Source: JBBRMG01 sp038230955 | GTDB taxonomy: Bacteria > Patescibacteriota > Doudnabacteria > UBA920 | NCBI GenBank assembly: GCA_038230955.1 | Contig: JBBRMG010000005.1 | Coordinates: 1-48,282 of the forward strand | Reading direction: 5' to 3' | Length of the DNA stretch: 48,282 nucleotides | Program-made: the position numbers and the translations under genes | In this document: one piece after another, positions 32,558 to 41,762 of the stretch | Layout of the letters: each line of letters begins with the position of its first letter | Numbering within the stretch: the first letter of the stretch is position 1 | Notes under the pieces: generated by a model | What the model was told of the DNA's origin: nothing | What the model saw: only the letters and a program-made list of their open reading frames with translations | Database searches by the model: none

Positions 32558-33904
32558 ATGATCAACCTCTACAATACCCTCACAAAGAAAATAGAAGAAT
32601 TTACCCCCGGTGCGGATGGAATTGTGCGCATGTACTCATGCGGTCCCACGGTTTATGATTTCGCTCATATCGGCAACTTGCGGAGTTTTATTACTGCCGA
32701 TTTATTGTATCGAGCCCTATCCGCCGAATTTGGTGCAGATAAAGTCCGGTGGGTCATGAATATTACCGACATCGAAGATAAAATTATCAAAAATACCGTT
32801 ACCAAATACGGTAATGATGCTACCGTTGCCAACCTACAGGAGTTTACTGATTCCTTCCACAAACAATTCATAGATGACCTGAAGTCCATAAACGTTTCCG
32901 TTGAGAATATTCAGTTCATAAAAGTCACAGACGTCATTCCTCAAATTCAAACTTTTATTTTAGAGTTAATAGAAAAAGGGTATGCCTATATAGCAGATGA
33001 TGGCAGTACCTACTTTAGCATTGAAAAATATCAAGCCGATTTTAAAGATTACGGGACACTAGTCGGCGAAAAATTTTTAGAGGGGAAGCAAGTAGGCGCC
33101 CGAGTTAAAGTAGATGAGTACGACAAAGACAACCTCAGCGATTTCGCTTTATGGAAAGCTCATCACTCAGATGACGGTAATATATTTTGGGATCATCCGA
33201 CATTAGGCAAAGGCCGCCCTGGTTGGCATATTGAATGCTCAGTGATTAACCGGGTCGCATTTGGGGATGTGTCTACGGACATCCATACCGGTGGGGTAGA
33301 TTTAGTGTTTCCTCACCACACTAACGAAATTGCCCAAAGCCAACCTATTTACAATCCATTTTCGCGGCACTGGTTTCATTCTGAGCATCTGTTAGTTGAT
33401 GGTAAAAAAATGTCCAAAAGCGCCAAAAATTTCTACACCTTAAAAGACATTGAAGCCAAGGGCTACAATGGCGATGACTTACGTTATTTGTTTCTACAAA
33501 GTCATTACAAAACGCAGCAGAATTTTACTTGGGACAGCTTGCAAGCCGCACATACTTCTTTGCGTCGATTATCAGAATTATCGCAAAACAGTTCTGCTGG
33601 TGATGAGCTGGACATGTCAGCAATTACTCATGATCTCGACACCCCAAAACTATTAGCTGAAGCTTGGGGTAATATTGCCAGAGCTAATATATCAAAAATT
33701 ATTGCTGTGCTTGGCATAAAAATCTCTAGTGGCGATCACAATCCTATACCCGAACAAGTAGCAACGCTAGTAGAGCAAAGAAAAACCGCTCGAGAACAAA
33801 AAGACTTTGATCTATCGGACCAATTGCGAGACCAAATTACTGAATTAGGATATGAAGTCAAAGATACCCAGTCTGGTCAAGTTGTTATAAAAATAAAAAA
33901 ATAA
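32558..33904 (+). CDS. cysS: Cysteinyl-tRNA synthetase
   Basis: 448 aa class I synthetase. The HIGH motif is FAHIGNLR, the KMSKS motif is KKMSKSAKN, and the zinc site begins with the Cys in MYSCGPTVYD and continues with the GWHIECS block. Normal length (E. coli 461). It lies directly downstream of the antiporter gene. Confidence 0.97.
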   Translation: MINLYNTLTKKIEEFTPGADGIVRMYSCGPTVYDFAHIGNLRSFITADLLYRALSAEFGADKVRWVMNITDIEDKIIKNTVTKYGNDATVANLQEFTDSFHKQFIDDLKSINVSVENIQFIKVTDVIPQIQTFILELIEKGYAYIADDGSTYFSIEKYQADFKDYGTLVGEKFLEGKQVGARVKVDEYDKDNLSDFALWKAHHSDDGNIFWDHPTLGKGRPGWHIECSVINRVAFGDVSTDIHTGGVDLVFPHHTNEIAQSQPIYNPFSRHWFHSEHLLVDGKKMSKSAKNFYTLKDIEAKGYNGDDLRYLFLQSHYKTQQNFTWDSLQAAHTSLRRLSELSQNSSAGDELDMSAITHDLDTPKLLAEAWGNIARANISKIIAVLGIKISSGDHNPIPEQVATLVEQRKTAREQKDFDLSDQLRDQITELGYEVKDTQSGQVVIKIKK

Positions 33905-33940
33905 GCCCAGGGTTTAAATAACACCCCGGACTTTTCTAAG
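33905..33940 (+). terminator. Probable terminator after cysS
   Basis: Imperfect stem CCCAGGGT/ACACCCCGG with an AT-rich loop, followed by CTTTTCT. Weaker than the other terminators in the window. Confidence 0.4.
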
Positions 33941-33957
33941 TAACAGATGGCCTACAA

Positions 33958-34365
33958 TTAAGCCATGGCAGAATAGACCTGGTCACCACGATTCATAGTC
34001 GCCTTTTTTGTCGCCCGGTATATGGGAAACTCCGGCGGTCCGTCGTGCATACGTTTTTGTTCATAGATCCGATCTAACTCGATTTGCGCAGCTTTTGCTG
34101 CTACATACGCGTTCGGCTGAACAGAACCTTGATAATGACGAAGGCGGTCGGTGTATATATCCACGAGCTTGGCGGTAATCTTTTGCAAGACCACGGTCTT
34201 AGCAATAAAATTATCGGTGCATGGCTCGCTCTGATTATCAGATATCACCGCTTTCAGATCCATGATTGCAAAAAGAATTCTTTCGCTGCGACTATCCGCA
34301 AACTTCAAATTCTTCATATCAAAACGAAGGGAAACTGCTTCCAATCGTTCAAGTACATTTGCCAA
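33958..34365 (-). CDS. Hypothetical helical protein
   Basis: 135 aa starting at a TTG at 34365, chosen because GGGAGG lies 9 nt upstream. The frame remains open to an ATG at 34479, but that stretch covers the promoter and a terminator-like hairpin and has no sensible protein features. The protein is helical and charged (LANVLERLEAVSLRF, SERILFAIMDLKAVI, AYVAAKAAQIELDRIYEQKRMHDG). No family recognised. Confidence 0.6.
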   Translation of the reverse strand: MANVLERLEAVSLRFDMKNLKFADSRSERILFAIMDLKAVISDNQSEPCTDNFIAKTVVLQKITAKLVDIYTDRLRHYQGSVQPNAYVAAKAAQIELDRIYEQKRMHDGPPEFPIYRATKKATMNRGDQVYSAMA

Positions 34366-34403
34366 ATTATTGTACCTCCCAATACAAATTGTTTCCAAAA
34401 TAA

Positions 34404-34424
34404 AAAATACGCCACTTGCGTATT
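34404..34424 (-). promoter_or_regulatory. Terminator-like hairpin in the leader of the 135-aa gene
   Basis: Minus strand 8-bp stem AAATACGC/GCGTATTT with loop AAGTG, followed by TTTATTTT. It sits between the promoter and the start codon, so it may act as an attenuator or as a partial block to transcription. Confidence 0.45.
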
Positions 34425-34428
34425 TAGA

Positions 34429-34457
34429 AATATACTGTTTTTTCAACCTTTTGTCAA
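34429..34457 (-). promoter_or_regulatory. Promoter of the 135-aa hypothetical gene
   Basis: Minus strand consensus -35 TTGACA, 17-nt spacer, -10 TATATT. Confidence 0.7.
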
Positions 34458-34515
34458 GAGCATACTTTTTTGCTATCATTCAGAAACTGTTTAAAAGCGG
34501 CCTAATCTCGAAATT

Positions 34516-35556
34516 ATGAACTTTTCCTGGAAAGATATCCCCAAGCCTATTGTTGCCCTGGCTCCCATGTCTGGCATCAGCGATGTCGCCATGCGCTCCA
34601 TTGCCAGGCGCTGGGGCAGTGACATTACATTTTCTGAGTTCATTTCATCTGATGCTCTCCATTTCAAACCGGAAAACGATAAAAGCTTCATGCTAGCCAA
34701 GTTCATTGAAGAAGAGCGTCCATTTATTATTCAAGTGTTTGGCCGTGAACCAGAGCGGTTTGCCAGTGCGGTGAAAGCACTAACCGAGAAATTTCATCCT
34801 GATGGATTTGATATTAACTTTGGCTGTCCCGCTCGCAACGTTGTTAACAACGGCGCCGGTTCTTGTTTATTCTTAGAACCAAAATTAGCAAAACAAATAA
34901 TTGAAACGGTGAAAGAAGCATCGGGCGGTTTACCTACATCTATTAAACTTCGCGCCTCCTACAAACATGTACCTGCAATGGAGTTTCTGGAACAAATTAA
35001 AGGAGCCCCATTTGAATCTGTCACGGTGCATATGCGAACGTATGAACAGGTCCACAACGGACCAGTAAACTTGGAAGTGGGTAAACAACTAACTCAGTAC
35101 TTCAGACCTCAAGGAATCACCGTAATTGTGAATGGTGGCATTAGTTCCGGAGAACAAGCTCGTCAAGTTTTAGAATATACAGGAGCTGATGGGGTGATGG
35201 TAGCTCAAGCCTCACTAGGAAATCCATTTATCTTTGCAGAAATCAAACATGCTCTAACCGGAATCACTGGAACAGTAACATTACCCACAGTTAGCCCCCA
35301 AGGTATCCCCAACCAATCCTCAGGGCTATCCACAGACATATCCATAGCTACGCGTATATCCACGGTTTTAGACCATACCAAACTGATGTTGGAGCATAAA
35401 GGTCCCCGAGGTATAATAGAGATGAGGAAGCACTTACTGTGGTATTTCAAAGGTTTTCCCAATGCCGCAGATTTGCGCAAGGAACTCAGTCAAGTGGAAT
35501 CACTCCCCCAACTGGAACAAATTTTATTAACCCATTTTCCTTTTGCTAATGGATAA
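34516..35556 (+). CDS. dus: tRNA-dihydrouridine synthase
   Basis: 346 aa FMN enzyme reducing uridines in the tRNA D-loop. TIM-barrel motifs: LAPMSGISDVAMR at the start, FDINFGCPARNVVNNGAGS with the conserved Cys, SIKLR, TVHMRT, VNGGISS and GADGVMVAQASLGNPFIF. The FMN phosphate loop is present. Which D-loop position it modifies cannot be said. The stop overlaps the dnaB start (ATGGATAA), so the two are translationally coupled. Confidence 0.93.
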   Translation: MNFSWKDIPKPIVALAPMSGISDVAMRSIARRWGSDITFSEFISSDALHFKPENDKSFMLAKFIEEERPFIIQVFGREPERFASAVKALTEKFHPDGFDINFGCPARNVVNNGAGSCLFLEPKLAKQIIETVKEASGGLPTSIKLRASYKHVPAMEFLEQIKGAPFESVTVHMRTYEQVHNGPVNLEVGKQLTQYFRPQGITVIVNGGISSGEQARQVLEYTGADGVMVAQASLGNPFIFAEIKHALTGITGTVTLPTVSPQGIPNQSSGLSTDISIATRISTVLDHTKLMLEHKGPRGIIEMRKHLLWYFKGFPNAADLRKELSQVESLPQLEQILLTHFPFANG

Positions 35557-36955
35557 TCAGTCTTCCAATAATACCGGCAACATTAGTCGAGTGCCGCCGC
35601 AGAACTTAGAAGCCGAAGCCTCCACGCTCGGCTCTTTAATGTTGGACAAAGATGCCATTATCAAAATCGCCGACCTTATTGTCGCCGATGATTTTTATGA
35701 TCACCGCCACCGGTTAATTTACGAGACTATTTCTGAACTGTTTGAAAACAACTCTTCTATCGATATCTTAACTGTGTCGAACAAGTTAGAGGAAAAAAAG
35801 CAGTTGGAGTCAGCCGGTGGTTCAAGCTATCTCACTACTTTAGTGACCATGGTGCCGTCGGCCGCCAACGTGGTGCATTACGCCCAAATTATTCGCAAGA
35901 AAGGGACTTTGCGTCGCTTATTGTCTTCCGCTGGAGAGATTACCAATATGGCATTCAAGGAAGAAGGGGAAATTGAGGACATTCTCGATCATGCGGAACA
36001 AAAACTGTTTGGTGTTTCTCAAAAACATTTGAAGCAAAATTTTGTTCCCATTAGCTCGGTTCTTCACGAAACTTTTGAACGTATCGATGAACTGCATCGT
36101 GACAAAGGAAAGCTTCGTGGTTTACCTACTGGTTTTATTGATCTCGATAAACATTTAGGTGGCTTACAAAAGTCTGACCTAATTATTTTGGCGGCTCGCC
36201 CGTCTATGGGTAAGACTTCCATGGCGCTAGATATTATCCGCTATATTTCGGTCAACACCAAAACGCCGACTGCAATATTTTCTTTGGAAATGAGCAAAGA
36301 CCAATTAGTAGATCGATTACTATCGTCCCAGTCCGATGTTGATTTATGGAAAATTCGCACAGGAAATTTAACTGAAGATGATTTTCAAAAAATTGGAGAT
36401 GGAATGGGTGCCCTAGCGGAAGCCCCAATATTTATTGATGACGCCGCTGGTGGCAATATTATGGAGATTCGGACGAAAGCCAGACGGTTACATTCTGAGC
36501 AAAAACTAGGTCTGGTTGTGGTTGACTACTTGCAGTTAATGGCCGGCCGCAACACCGATAACCGAGTACAGGAAGTGAGCGAAATTTCTCGGTCTTTGAA
36601 AGTATTAGCTCGTGAATTGAACGTGCCTGTAATTGCACTGTCTCAGTTGTCCCGTGGCGTAGAAAACCGCCCGGACAAAGTACCCCAGTTAGCTGATCTT
36701 CGCGAATCGGGATCCATTGAGCAAGACGCCGATGTTGTCATGTTTATTTACCGAGAAGACATGTACAAAGGCAAAGAAGCGACTCGTCCTAATGTGGCGG
36801 AAATTCATATTAAAAAACATCGCAACGGCCCCACCGGCCAAGTCGACTTATTCTTCGACGCAGCTCGGACATCTTTCCGAAATCTCGACAAATCATTTAA
36901 CACCACTCCTCAGGTGGTTCTGCAAGCATTGGATGATGATGATAACGGCCTATAA
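35549..36955 (+). CDS. dnaB: Replicative DNA helicase DnaB
   Basis: 468 aa hexameric helicase. The N-terminal DnaG-interaction domain opens with RVPPQNLEAEASTLGSLMLD. The RecA-like motor has Walker A ARPSMGKTS, Walker B LVVVDYLQLM, and QLSRGVENRPDK, LRESGSIEQDADVVMF for the later motifs. The ATG at 35549 overlaps the dus stop. recR follows after 11 nt. No intein is present. Confidence 0.97.
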   Translation: MDNQSSNNTGNISRVPPQNLEAEASTLGSLMLDKDAIIKIADLIVADDFYDHRHRLIYETISELFENNSSIDILTVSNKLEEKKQLESAGGSSYLTTLVTMVPSAANVVHYAQIIRKKGTLRRLLSSAGEITNMAFKEEGEIEDILDHAEQKLFGVSQKHLKQNFVPISSVLHETFERIDELHRDKGKLRGLPTGFIDLDKHLGGLQKSDLIILAARPSMGKTSMALDIIRYISVNTKTPTAIFSLEMSKDQLVDRLLSSQSDVDLWKIRTGNLTEDDFQKIGDGMGALAEAPIFIDDAAGGNIMEIRTKARRLHSEQKLGLVVVDYLQLMAGRNTDNRVQEVSEISRSLKVLARELNVPVIALSQLSRGVENRPDKVPQLADLRESGSIEQDADVVMFIYREDMYKGKEATRPNVAEIHIKKHRNGPTGQVDLFFDAARTSFRNLDKSFNTTPQVVLQALDDDDNGL

Positions 36956-36966
36956 AAATTTAACGT

Positions 36967-37566
36967 ATGACCAGACTTCCCTCTTCTTTAGAAAAACTCA
37001 TAAATGAATTGAGTAAATTACCGGGTATCGGGCCAAAGTCCGCCCAGCGGTTAGCTTTTTATTTATTGAAACGCGACAATATTGATTTGAATAACTTGTC
37101 CACAGCCGTCACTAATTTAAAAGAAGGCATTACGTTCTGTACTGAGTGTCACAACATGGCCGAAACCGACCCTTGCGATGTCTGCAGTAATCCACGACGT
37201 GATCACACATTAATTTGCGTGGTAGAAGAACCATTAGACGCGCTGGCGTTAGACCGCACTGGTCAGTTCAATGGACTATTTCATGTACTAGGTGGGGTAC
37301 TCAATCCCATGGAAGGCATTGGTCCGGAACAATTACACATTGCAGATTTAAAAGATCGTGTCACCAAACACGATGTTGTAGAAATTATAGTAGCCACAAA
37401 CCCGACACTTGAAGGCGAAACTACAGCGCTACATATTTCAAAGACACTAGCCGGTATTGAAGTGAAAATTACCCGCATTGCCCGAGGACTACCAATGGGC
37501 GGCGATCTGGAATATGCGGATGATATTACTTTGGCTCGCGCTATGGAAGGCCGTAGGGAATATTAA
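36967..37566 (+). CDS. recR: Recombination protein RecR
   Basis: 199 aa, the usual length. The helix-hairpin-helix KLPGIGPKSAQRLAFYLL, the four-Cys zinc motif (CTECHNMAETDPCDVC) and the Toprim domain starting ICVVEEPLDALAL are all intact. It loads RecA at gaps together with RecF/RecO. Last gene of dus-dnaB-recR. It meets the HtrA-like gene tail to tail with 3 nt between. Confidence 0.97.
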   Translation: MTRLPSSLEKLINELSKLPGIGPKSAQRLAFYLLKRDNIDLNNLSTAVTNLKEGITFCTECHNMAETDPCDVCSNPRRDHTLICVVEEPLDALALDRTGQFNGLFHVLGGVLNPMEGIGPEQLHIADLKDRVTKHDVVEIIVATNPTLEGETTALHISKTLAGIEVKITRIARGLPMGGDLEYADDITLARAMEGRREY

Positions 37567-37569
37567 ATT

Positions 37570-38646
37570 TTACTTCAACTGTCCCACTGTCAACTTCAAT
37601 GACACTGTTTGCCCAGCGCGAACCACATTGAAGGACACTGTGTCACCGGAATGGAATTTTTGTAATTGCTCTTCTAGGCCAACGTTCTCACCAATGCGGA
37701 CACCATTGGCTTCTATAATAATATCGCCCTCTTGCAGGCCGGCCACTTGCGCTGGGCTGCCAATAATCACTGCAGGACTGGCAACATCTGGCTTCGTAAC
37801 TCGAGCTCCTTGTGGGATGTTTATAGCGTTAGATTCGGAAGCCATAATCGGTCTATAAGAAAATCCCCAGGAAGGGCGATTAACTTTGTTATTACCGCCA
37901 AAATACAAATCTGTGGTCGCATGAATGACATCAGAAGAAATTATTTTAGTCCCATCCCACATACCCGCCACATCGCCACCCATTGCAATGACTGCCTCGC
38001 CAGGAGTCAACGCACCTACCGGTTGGACGTCAAACACGCGAGTGGGATGATCGGCATTATATATACCGGCATTATCTATTTGCGTATCCACCACATAGCT
38101 CTGGCGAAAACTAGCATTGAAACTGGCTGAGCCATTTGTCACAAAGCCGATTTTTTGTCCGGCAGACAAATCACGTGACGTTGCAAATGGAGACACGCTC
38201 ACTGAACCGAGCGAAGTTGTTATAATAACTAAGGATGTAGCCGGATCGGACACAAGAGCGCTGATTGGGGCAACGCGGCCATCGTTTAATATAATAGAGT
38301 AAGATGCCCCTTTAATCGGGAACGCGCCAGCTACAGTCAAAAATAGTCCATCTGAGGTTAAGCTGACCGCCCCACCCGTCCGTACCAACGTGCCATTTTG
38401 CAAAACGGAAATAGATGCCAATCGGGATTTTGCTCGGCTAACTGCGTCGGCCGCGTCCTGAGAGTCACTCACTCGAACCGTTTCTTGGTTTGTGATGACA
38501 ATGGGAGCCTGTGGTCGAATTATGCCCAAACGTTGCAGCTGAGGCCAAGTGGCCAAGCGCGCCGAAATATATGGACCAAATAAAAGCTGAGCCAAAAAAG
38601 ACACTACGATTACTAAAATTAGAATAAGAGTAAACTGTTTTTTCAT
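37570..38646 (-). CDS. HtrA-like protein with PDZ domain, catalytically dead
   Basis: 358 aa. N-terminal membrane helix (residues 4-24), a trypsin-like domain (about 75-250) and a C-terminal PDZ domain (PAVIIGSPAQVAGLQEGDIIIEANG). All three catalytic positions of HtrA appear lost: the block SDGLFLTVAGAF lacks the His of TNxHV, SDPATSLVII has Ser where DPxTDLAV has Asp, and VIAMGGDVAGM replaces GNSGGPL. It probably binds proteins or peptides at the cell surface instead of cutting them. The fold assignment rests on block order and the PDZ. Confidence 0.78.
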   Translation of the reverse strand: MKKQFTLILILVIVVSFLAQLLFGPYISARLATWPQLQRLGIIRPQAPIVITNQETVRVSDSQDAADAVSRAKSRLASISVLQNGTLVRTGGAVSLTSDGLFLTVAGAFPIKGASYSIILNDGRVAPISALVSDPATSLVIITTSLGSVSVSPFATSRDLSAGQKIGFVTNGSASFNASFRQSYVVDTQIDNAGIYNADHPTRVFDVQPVGALTPGEAVIAMGGDVAGMWDGTKIISSDVIHATTDLYFGGNNKVNRPSWGFSYRPIMASESNAINIPQGARVTKPDVASPAVIIGSPAQVAGLQEGDIIIEANGVRIGENVGLEEQLQKFHSGDTVSFNVVRAGQTVSLKLTVGQLK

Positions 38647-38653
38647 AAAATCT

Positions 38654-39409
38654 TTACTGAATGATTTGCCACGGTGTCACCGACAAAATAATTAGAGTAA
38701 ACGCGGCGGCAAGGATTAAATTAAATTGGACTTTTTGTCGAGTAAGTTGATTATAGAGAAAATTATAGGTAATTGTCCACACACAAGTAAAAATGTTAAA
38801 CAATAACAACGCCAATGCGGAATAGTGTAATGGCAAAAAACTAAGCACCCAAAACAATTGTGTTAATAACAACGCTAGAACCAAAGCGTACAACCATTTA
38901 GTACGGGGCAACTGAGGCATTAAATCGTACGATGCGCGAATCAAGGCCAAACTAAAAATAAAAACCGCTGCTAAGTACTCAGTTCCATGCAATGGAAAGT
39001 AATGACTAAGCGCTGTGAGGGTCATAAACCCCGCAAAAGAAGTCAGCAAAGTTTCATTGAATAACAATTGCTCACCGGGTTTCCCTATTGTTCGTTCAAT
39101 CGAATAAATTAATACCACGCTGATAAGTAAAAATACCCCTCGCCAAAACGTATTCGGAATAATAAAAAACAGTCCAAACCAACCGAGATAAAATAAGACC
39201 GGCCGCACAAGCATTAATTTACTATGGGCCGTGTCTTTGCGCACCACAGCGTAGTTATACAAAGTGACACAAATCAGATATAAACCAAACGCTGGCAATA
39301 AAAAGCGAAACACCGGTAATGGTGTTGCAAAAAATTGCACGATGACCACAAATAAAACAGCAATAATGCCACTAATTAGGTAATGATACTTTTCTATAAT
39401 TGATTGCAT
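38654..39409 (-). CDS. Polytopic membrane protein of unknown function
   Basis: 251 aa with about eight hydrophobic helices and very short loops. The only distinctive polar stretches are YAVVRKDTAHSKLML, ERTIGKPGEQLLFNE and DLMPQLPRTK. No family recognised. Its start lies 38 nt inside the end of lgt, so it is translated in coupling with it and likely acts at the membrane too. Confidence 0.7.
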   Translation of the reverse strand: MQSIIEKYHYLISGIIAVLFVVIVQFFATPLPVFRFLLPAFGLYLICVTLYNYAVVRKDTAHSKLMLVRPVLFYLGWFGLFFIIPNTFWRGVFLLISVVLIYSIERTIGKPGEQLLFNETLLTSFAGFMTLTALSHYFPLHGTEYLAAVFIFSLALIRASYDLMPQLPRTKWLYALVLALLLTQLFWVLSFLPLHYSALALLLFNIFTCVWTITYNFLYNQLTRQKVQFNLILAAAFTLIILSVTPWQIIQ

Positions 39410-40250
39410 AAAAACCGATTAAAGCTAGCACAAACAAGCCAATGCTAACCAAGCTATTTAGCCTCAAACCACCTACAATCACACTATCTGTCCTGGAGTT
39501 TTCCAAGAAAAACCTCCCCATAGTATATAGAAAAAGATAGGTTAAGAAAAGACTGCCGGGACGCATTTTATAACGCGACAATCGATAAATTATTAACAAA
39601 ACCAAAACATTAAATAAGGCCTCATATAAAAAGGAGGGGTGAAAAAACTGGAAGCTACTAAATCGCTCTGGGCGAAACAGTAAGGGCACAAACATTTTCC
39701 ATGGCACTAATGTGGGATATCCAAACGCTTCATAATTAACCAGATTTCCGAATCGACCAATAATCTGCCCGACAATCACTGCTGGCGCTAACCAATCCAA
39801 TGCTAACAAAATGTTGTCACGTTGCCATCCTTTATAGTATGCAAAGCCCAATAGTCCAAACACTCCACCAGCAACAGCCCCATATATTCCCAATCCCCCA
39901 TGCCAAACATATAAAGCACTGACAGGGTCATTAATATAGTACTGGTAATTCCCTATAACATGGTAAATCCTCGCCCCCACAAATCCGCAAATTATTAGGA
40001 CGACAACTAATGTCTCTGAGTCTTGTATTGTCATGCTGTAACCTGATGCATTACGCTGAAGTAGCCAATAAGCCGAAGCAATAGCGCCAGCCATTATCAA
40101 ACCGTAATAATGAATCGTCAATGGGCCAATGTGAAATTGTTGCGACAAAATTATATCACCGGCAAACACTAGTCGCAGCCAAGTAGCCAAACCTAACAAG
40201 GCCAGAATTAAAGCTGTCCACACAATGTACTTATTCGTCTTAATGTACAT
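39372..40250 (-). CDS. lgt: Prolipoprotein diacylglyceryl transferase
   Basis: 292 aa from the ATG at 40250. It attaches diacylglycerol to the lipobox Cys of lipoproteins. Seven hydrophobic helices. The signature GRFGNLVNYEAFG matches the Lgt motif, and the HYYGLIMAGAI and HGGLGIYGAV blocks contain the conserved His and Arg region. The 40-aa lipoprotein at 45122-45244 is a likely substrate. It follows the exonuclease-like gene after 2 nt. Confidence 0.94.
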   Translation of the reverse strand: MYIKTNKYIVWTALILALLGLATWLRLVFAGDIILSQQFHIGPLTIHYYGLIMAGAIASAYWLLQRNASGYSMTIQDSETLVVVLIICGFVGARIYHVIGNYQYYINDPVSALYVWHGGLGIYGAVAGGVFGLLGFAYYKGWQRDNILLALDWLAPAVIVGQIIGRFGNLVNYEAFGYPTLVPWKMFVPLLFRPERFSSFQFFHPSFLYEALFNVLVLLIIYRLSRYKMRPGSLFLTYLFLYTMGRFFLENSRTDSVIVGGLRLNSLVSIGLFVLALIGFYAINYRKVSLPN

Positions 40251-40252
40251 AT

Positions 40253-40831
40253 TCAAAATAGAACATTCTGTTGTGTCACCCCAATCCTCGACTGAGGCTC
40301 TTCACAAGTTATGGCAATTTCTTTTATCTGAAAAAAATCTCGATATAAAATCTTTTTATTGCGCAGCGCGTATTCATAAACAAGCCGGGTAATTTTTACA
40401 TCATCAAGACAATATTTCTTCAACAAGTCCATTCGCCCGTTTTTATAATAGAGCACCGCTTCTTTGCCTTTCCCGGTCTTACCAGTCCCAATTGTTCCCT
40501 GGGCCACTGTCTCAAGTGAAATCCGTCGACCGAATGACTTATTTATTTCTTCCAATAAGTCGTAGTACGGTAACTGCGACAAATCAAAATTTACATACGG
40601 CTGCAAAACGGCAAAATCAAAATCTTTTATGTTAAACCCAATGATCTGATCAGCAGATTGGAGTAAGGGCGCCATTTTAGGGAGTTCATGTTCTTCGTAA
40701 ATTAGATATTTATCTTGGGCATAATCATAGATACCGCAAACAGATACTTTCATCAAATGATTCTTACCACGCCCACCCACATCAGCGAACTCTTTTTGAG
40801 TTTCCAAGTCTAATACAATTTTTTTTAGCAT
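40253..40831 (-). CDS. DEDD-type 3'-5' exonuclease (YprB/RNase H-like)
   Basis: 192 aa from the ATG at 40831. The exonuclease motifs are LDLETQ (Asp and Glu), IGFNIKDFDF (Asp) and YCLDDVKIT (Asp), the order of DEDD nucleases, closest to the YprB ribonuclease H-like group. Acts on DNA or RNA ends; target unknown. This is the only chromosomal gene in the window that ends in TGA. First gene before lgt on this strand. Confidence 0.8.
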   Translation of the reverse strand: MLKKIVLDLETQKEFADVGGRGKNHLMKVSVCGIYDYAQDKYLIYEEHELPKMAPLLQSADQIIGFNIKDFDFAVLQPYVNFDLSQLPYYDLLEEINKSFGRRISLETVAQGTIGTGKTGKGKEAVLYYKNGRMDLLKKYCLDDVKITRLVYEYALRNKKILYRDFFQIKEIAITCEEPQSRIGVTQQNVLF

Positions 40832-40911
40832 GTTCAAACGGTTTTTATTTCACCCTATGTCTTTGAAATATTATACAATTTTTCTCAAGATTTTCCCAAC
40901 TTTCACGCAAC

Positions 40912-40940
40912 TTGATGAATTGCCCAGAATGTGATAGTAT
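40912..40940 (+). promoter_or_regulatory. Promoter of the 195-aa hypothetical gene
   Basis: -35 TTGATG, 17-nt spacer, -10 TAGTAT. It predicts a leader of about 85 nt. Confidence 0.6.
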
Positions 40941-40971
40941 CGCGTAATGAGAAAACAAATGGTTTTTTCTT

Positions 40972-41020
40972 AAATCTGGTGCTACATTGAAGTTTAGTGT
41001 AGTTTGTGTTCAAATCTGGT
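40972..41020 (+). repeat. Direct repeat AAATCTGGT in the leader
   Basis: Two identical 9-nt copies at 40972-40980 and 41012-41020, the second running into the AGGAG ribosome site. A small hairpin CTACA/TGTAG lies between them, and GAAAAC/GTTTTTTC lies just upstream. Could be a translational control site. Confidence 0.35.
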
Positions 41021-41032
41021 AGGAGAATTATA

Positions 41033-41620
41033 ATGAAAAAGAGTGCCGGCACAAATGTTGTGCCAGAACCCAAAATCACAATCACCCCAACGGGGGTTGA
41101 TATTTCAGCTGTATCGAACACCATGGTGCCCCTAAAACCATTAGGGACCCGCCTCGAATTTGCAAAACGGTTTTGTTCTGCTGAACTTGCGGGGTCCCCG
41201 AACAATTACCAAATGGTGATTCTGTCCGAGGAATTACGAAATCGCGCCGGTGAATTTACTTGCGAATTCGTATTTACGATGGTGCGATACGAAGGCGGCA
41301 TACAAATGTGCCTGTTAGAGATGACGCGCTTTGTTAACGGCGGAGTGAAAGGGATGGCCCTCGACGCCAATAACAAGCTGTTTATTAAAACAGGTATGTC
41401 AAAGTATGAAATCGTCAATATCCAATCGCTGGAAGAGGTTGGATACGTCCGCCAAGACGATATCCCCTATGACGATTCCCGCCACACGGATAAACTTCGA
41501 TTTTTATGTCGAGATGCTGCCGTGGAGGTAACCGCGCCCGATATTCGGAAACCGTACATGGTTCCCATCCGACATCCGGGCGACCAGCTGAAGCCTCGGG
41601 AAAACTTCGTAGTCGCATAA
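41033..41620 (+). CDS. Hypothetical soluble protein
   Basis: 195 aa. The ATG at 41033 has AGGAG 7 nt upstream; a GTG further upstream is less likely. It has no signal peptide or membrane helix. The N-terminus is PEPKITITPTGVDISAV, the middle is mixed beta with two Cys (FTCEFVFTMV and IQMCLLEMT), and it ends KPRENFVVA. No family recognised. Monocistronic with a long leader and a good terminator, so probably individually regulated. Confidence 0.7.
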   Translation: MKKSAGTNVVPEPKITITPTGVDISAVSNTMVPLKPLGTRLEFAKRFCSAELAGSPNNYQMVILSEELRNRAGEFTCEFVFTMVRYEGGIQMCLLEMTRFVNGGVKGMALDANNKLFIKTGMSKYEIVNIQSLEEVGYVRQDDIPYDDSRHTDKLRFLCRDAAVEVTAPDIRKPYMVPIRHPGDQLKPRENFVVA

Positions 41621-41642
41621 CAAAGCGACAACGACAAACCCT

Positions 41643-41680
41643 AAATCGAGATGAGCCTGCCAAGCTTCTCTCGATTTTTT
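41643..41680 (+). terminator. Terminator after the 195-aa gene
   Basis: AATCGAGA and TCTCGATT arms around a 17-nt loop, followed by a run of T. Confidence 0.7.
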
Positions 41681-41727
41681 CTTATCTTAAATCTTATATT
41701 CTTTAATTAATGCAAGCGAATCCCCTC

Positions 41728-41756
41728 TTGACAATATGAAAAAAATGTACGATAAT
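41728..41756 (+). promoter_or_regulatory. Strong promoter of the aspS-upstream RNA
   Basis: Consensus -35 TTGACA, 17-nt spacer, -10 GATAAT, with start near 41763. Confidence 0.75.
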
Positions 41757-41762
41757 ACTAAT

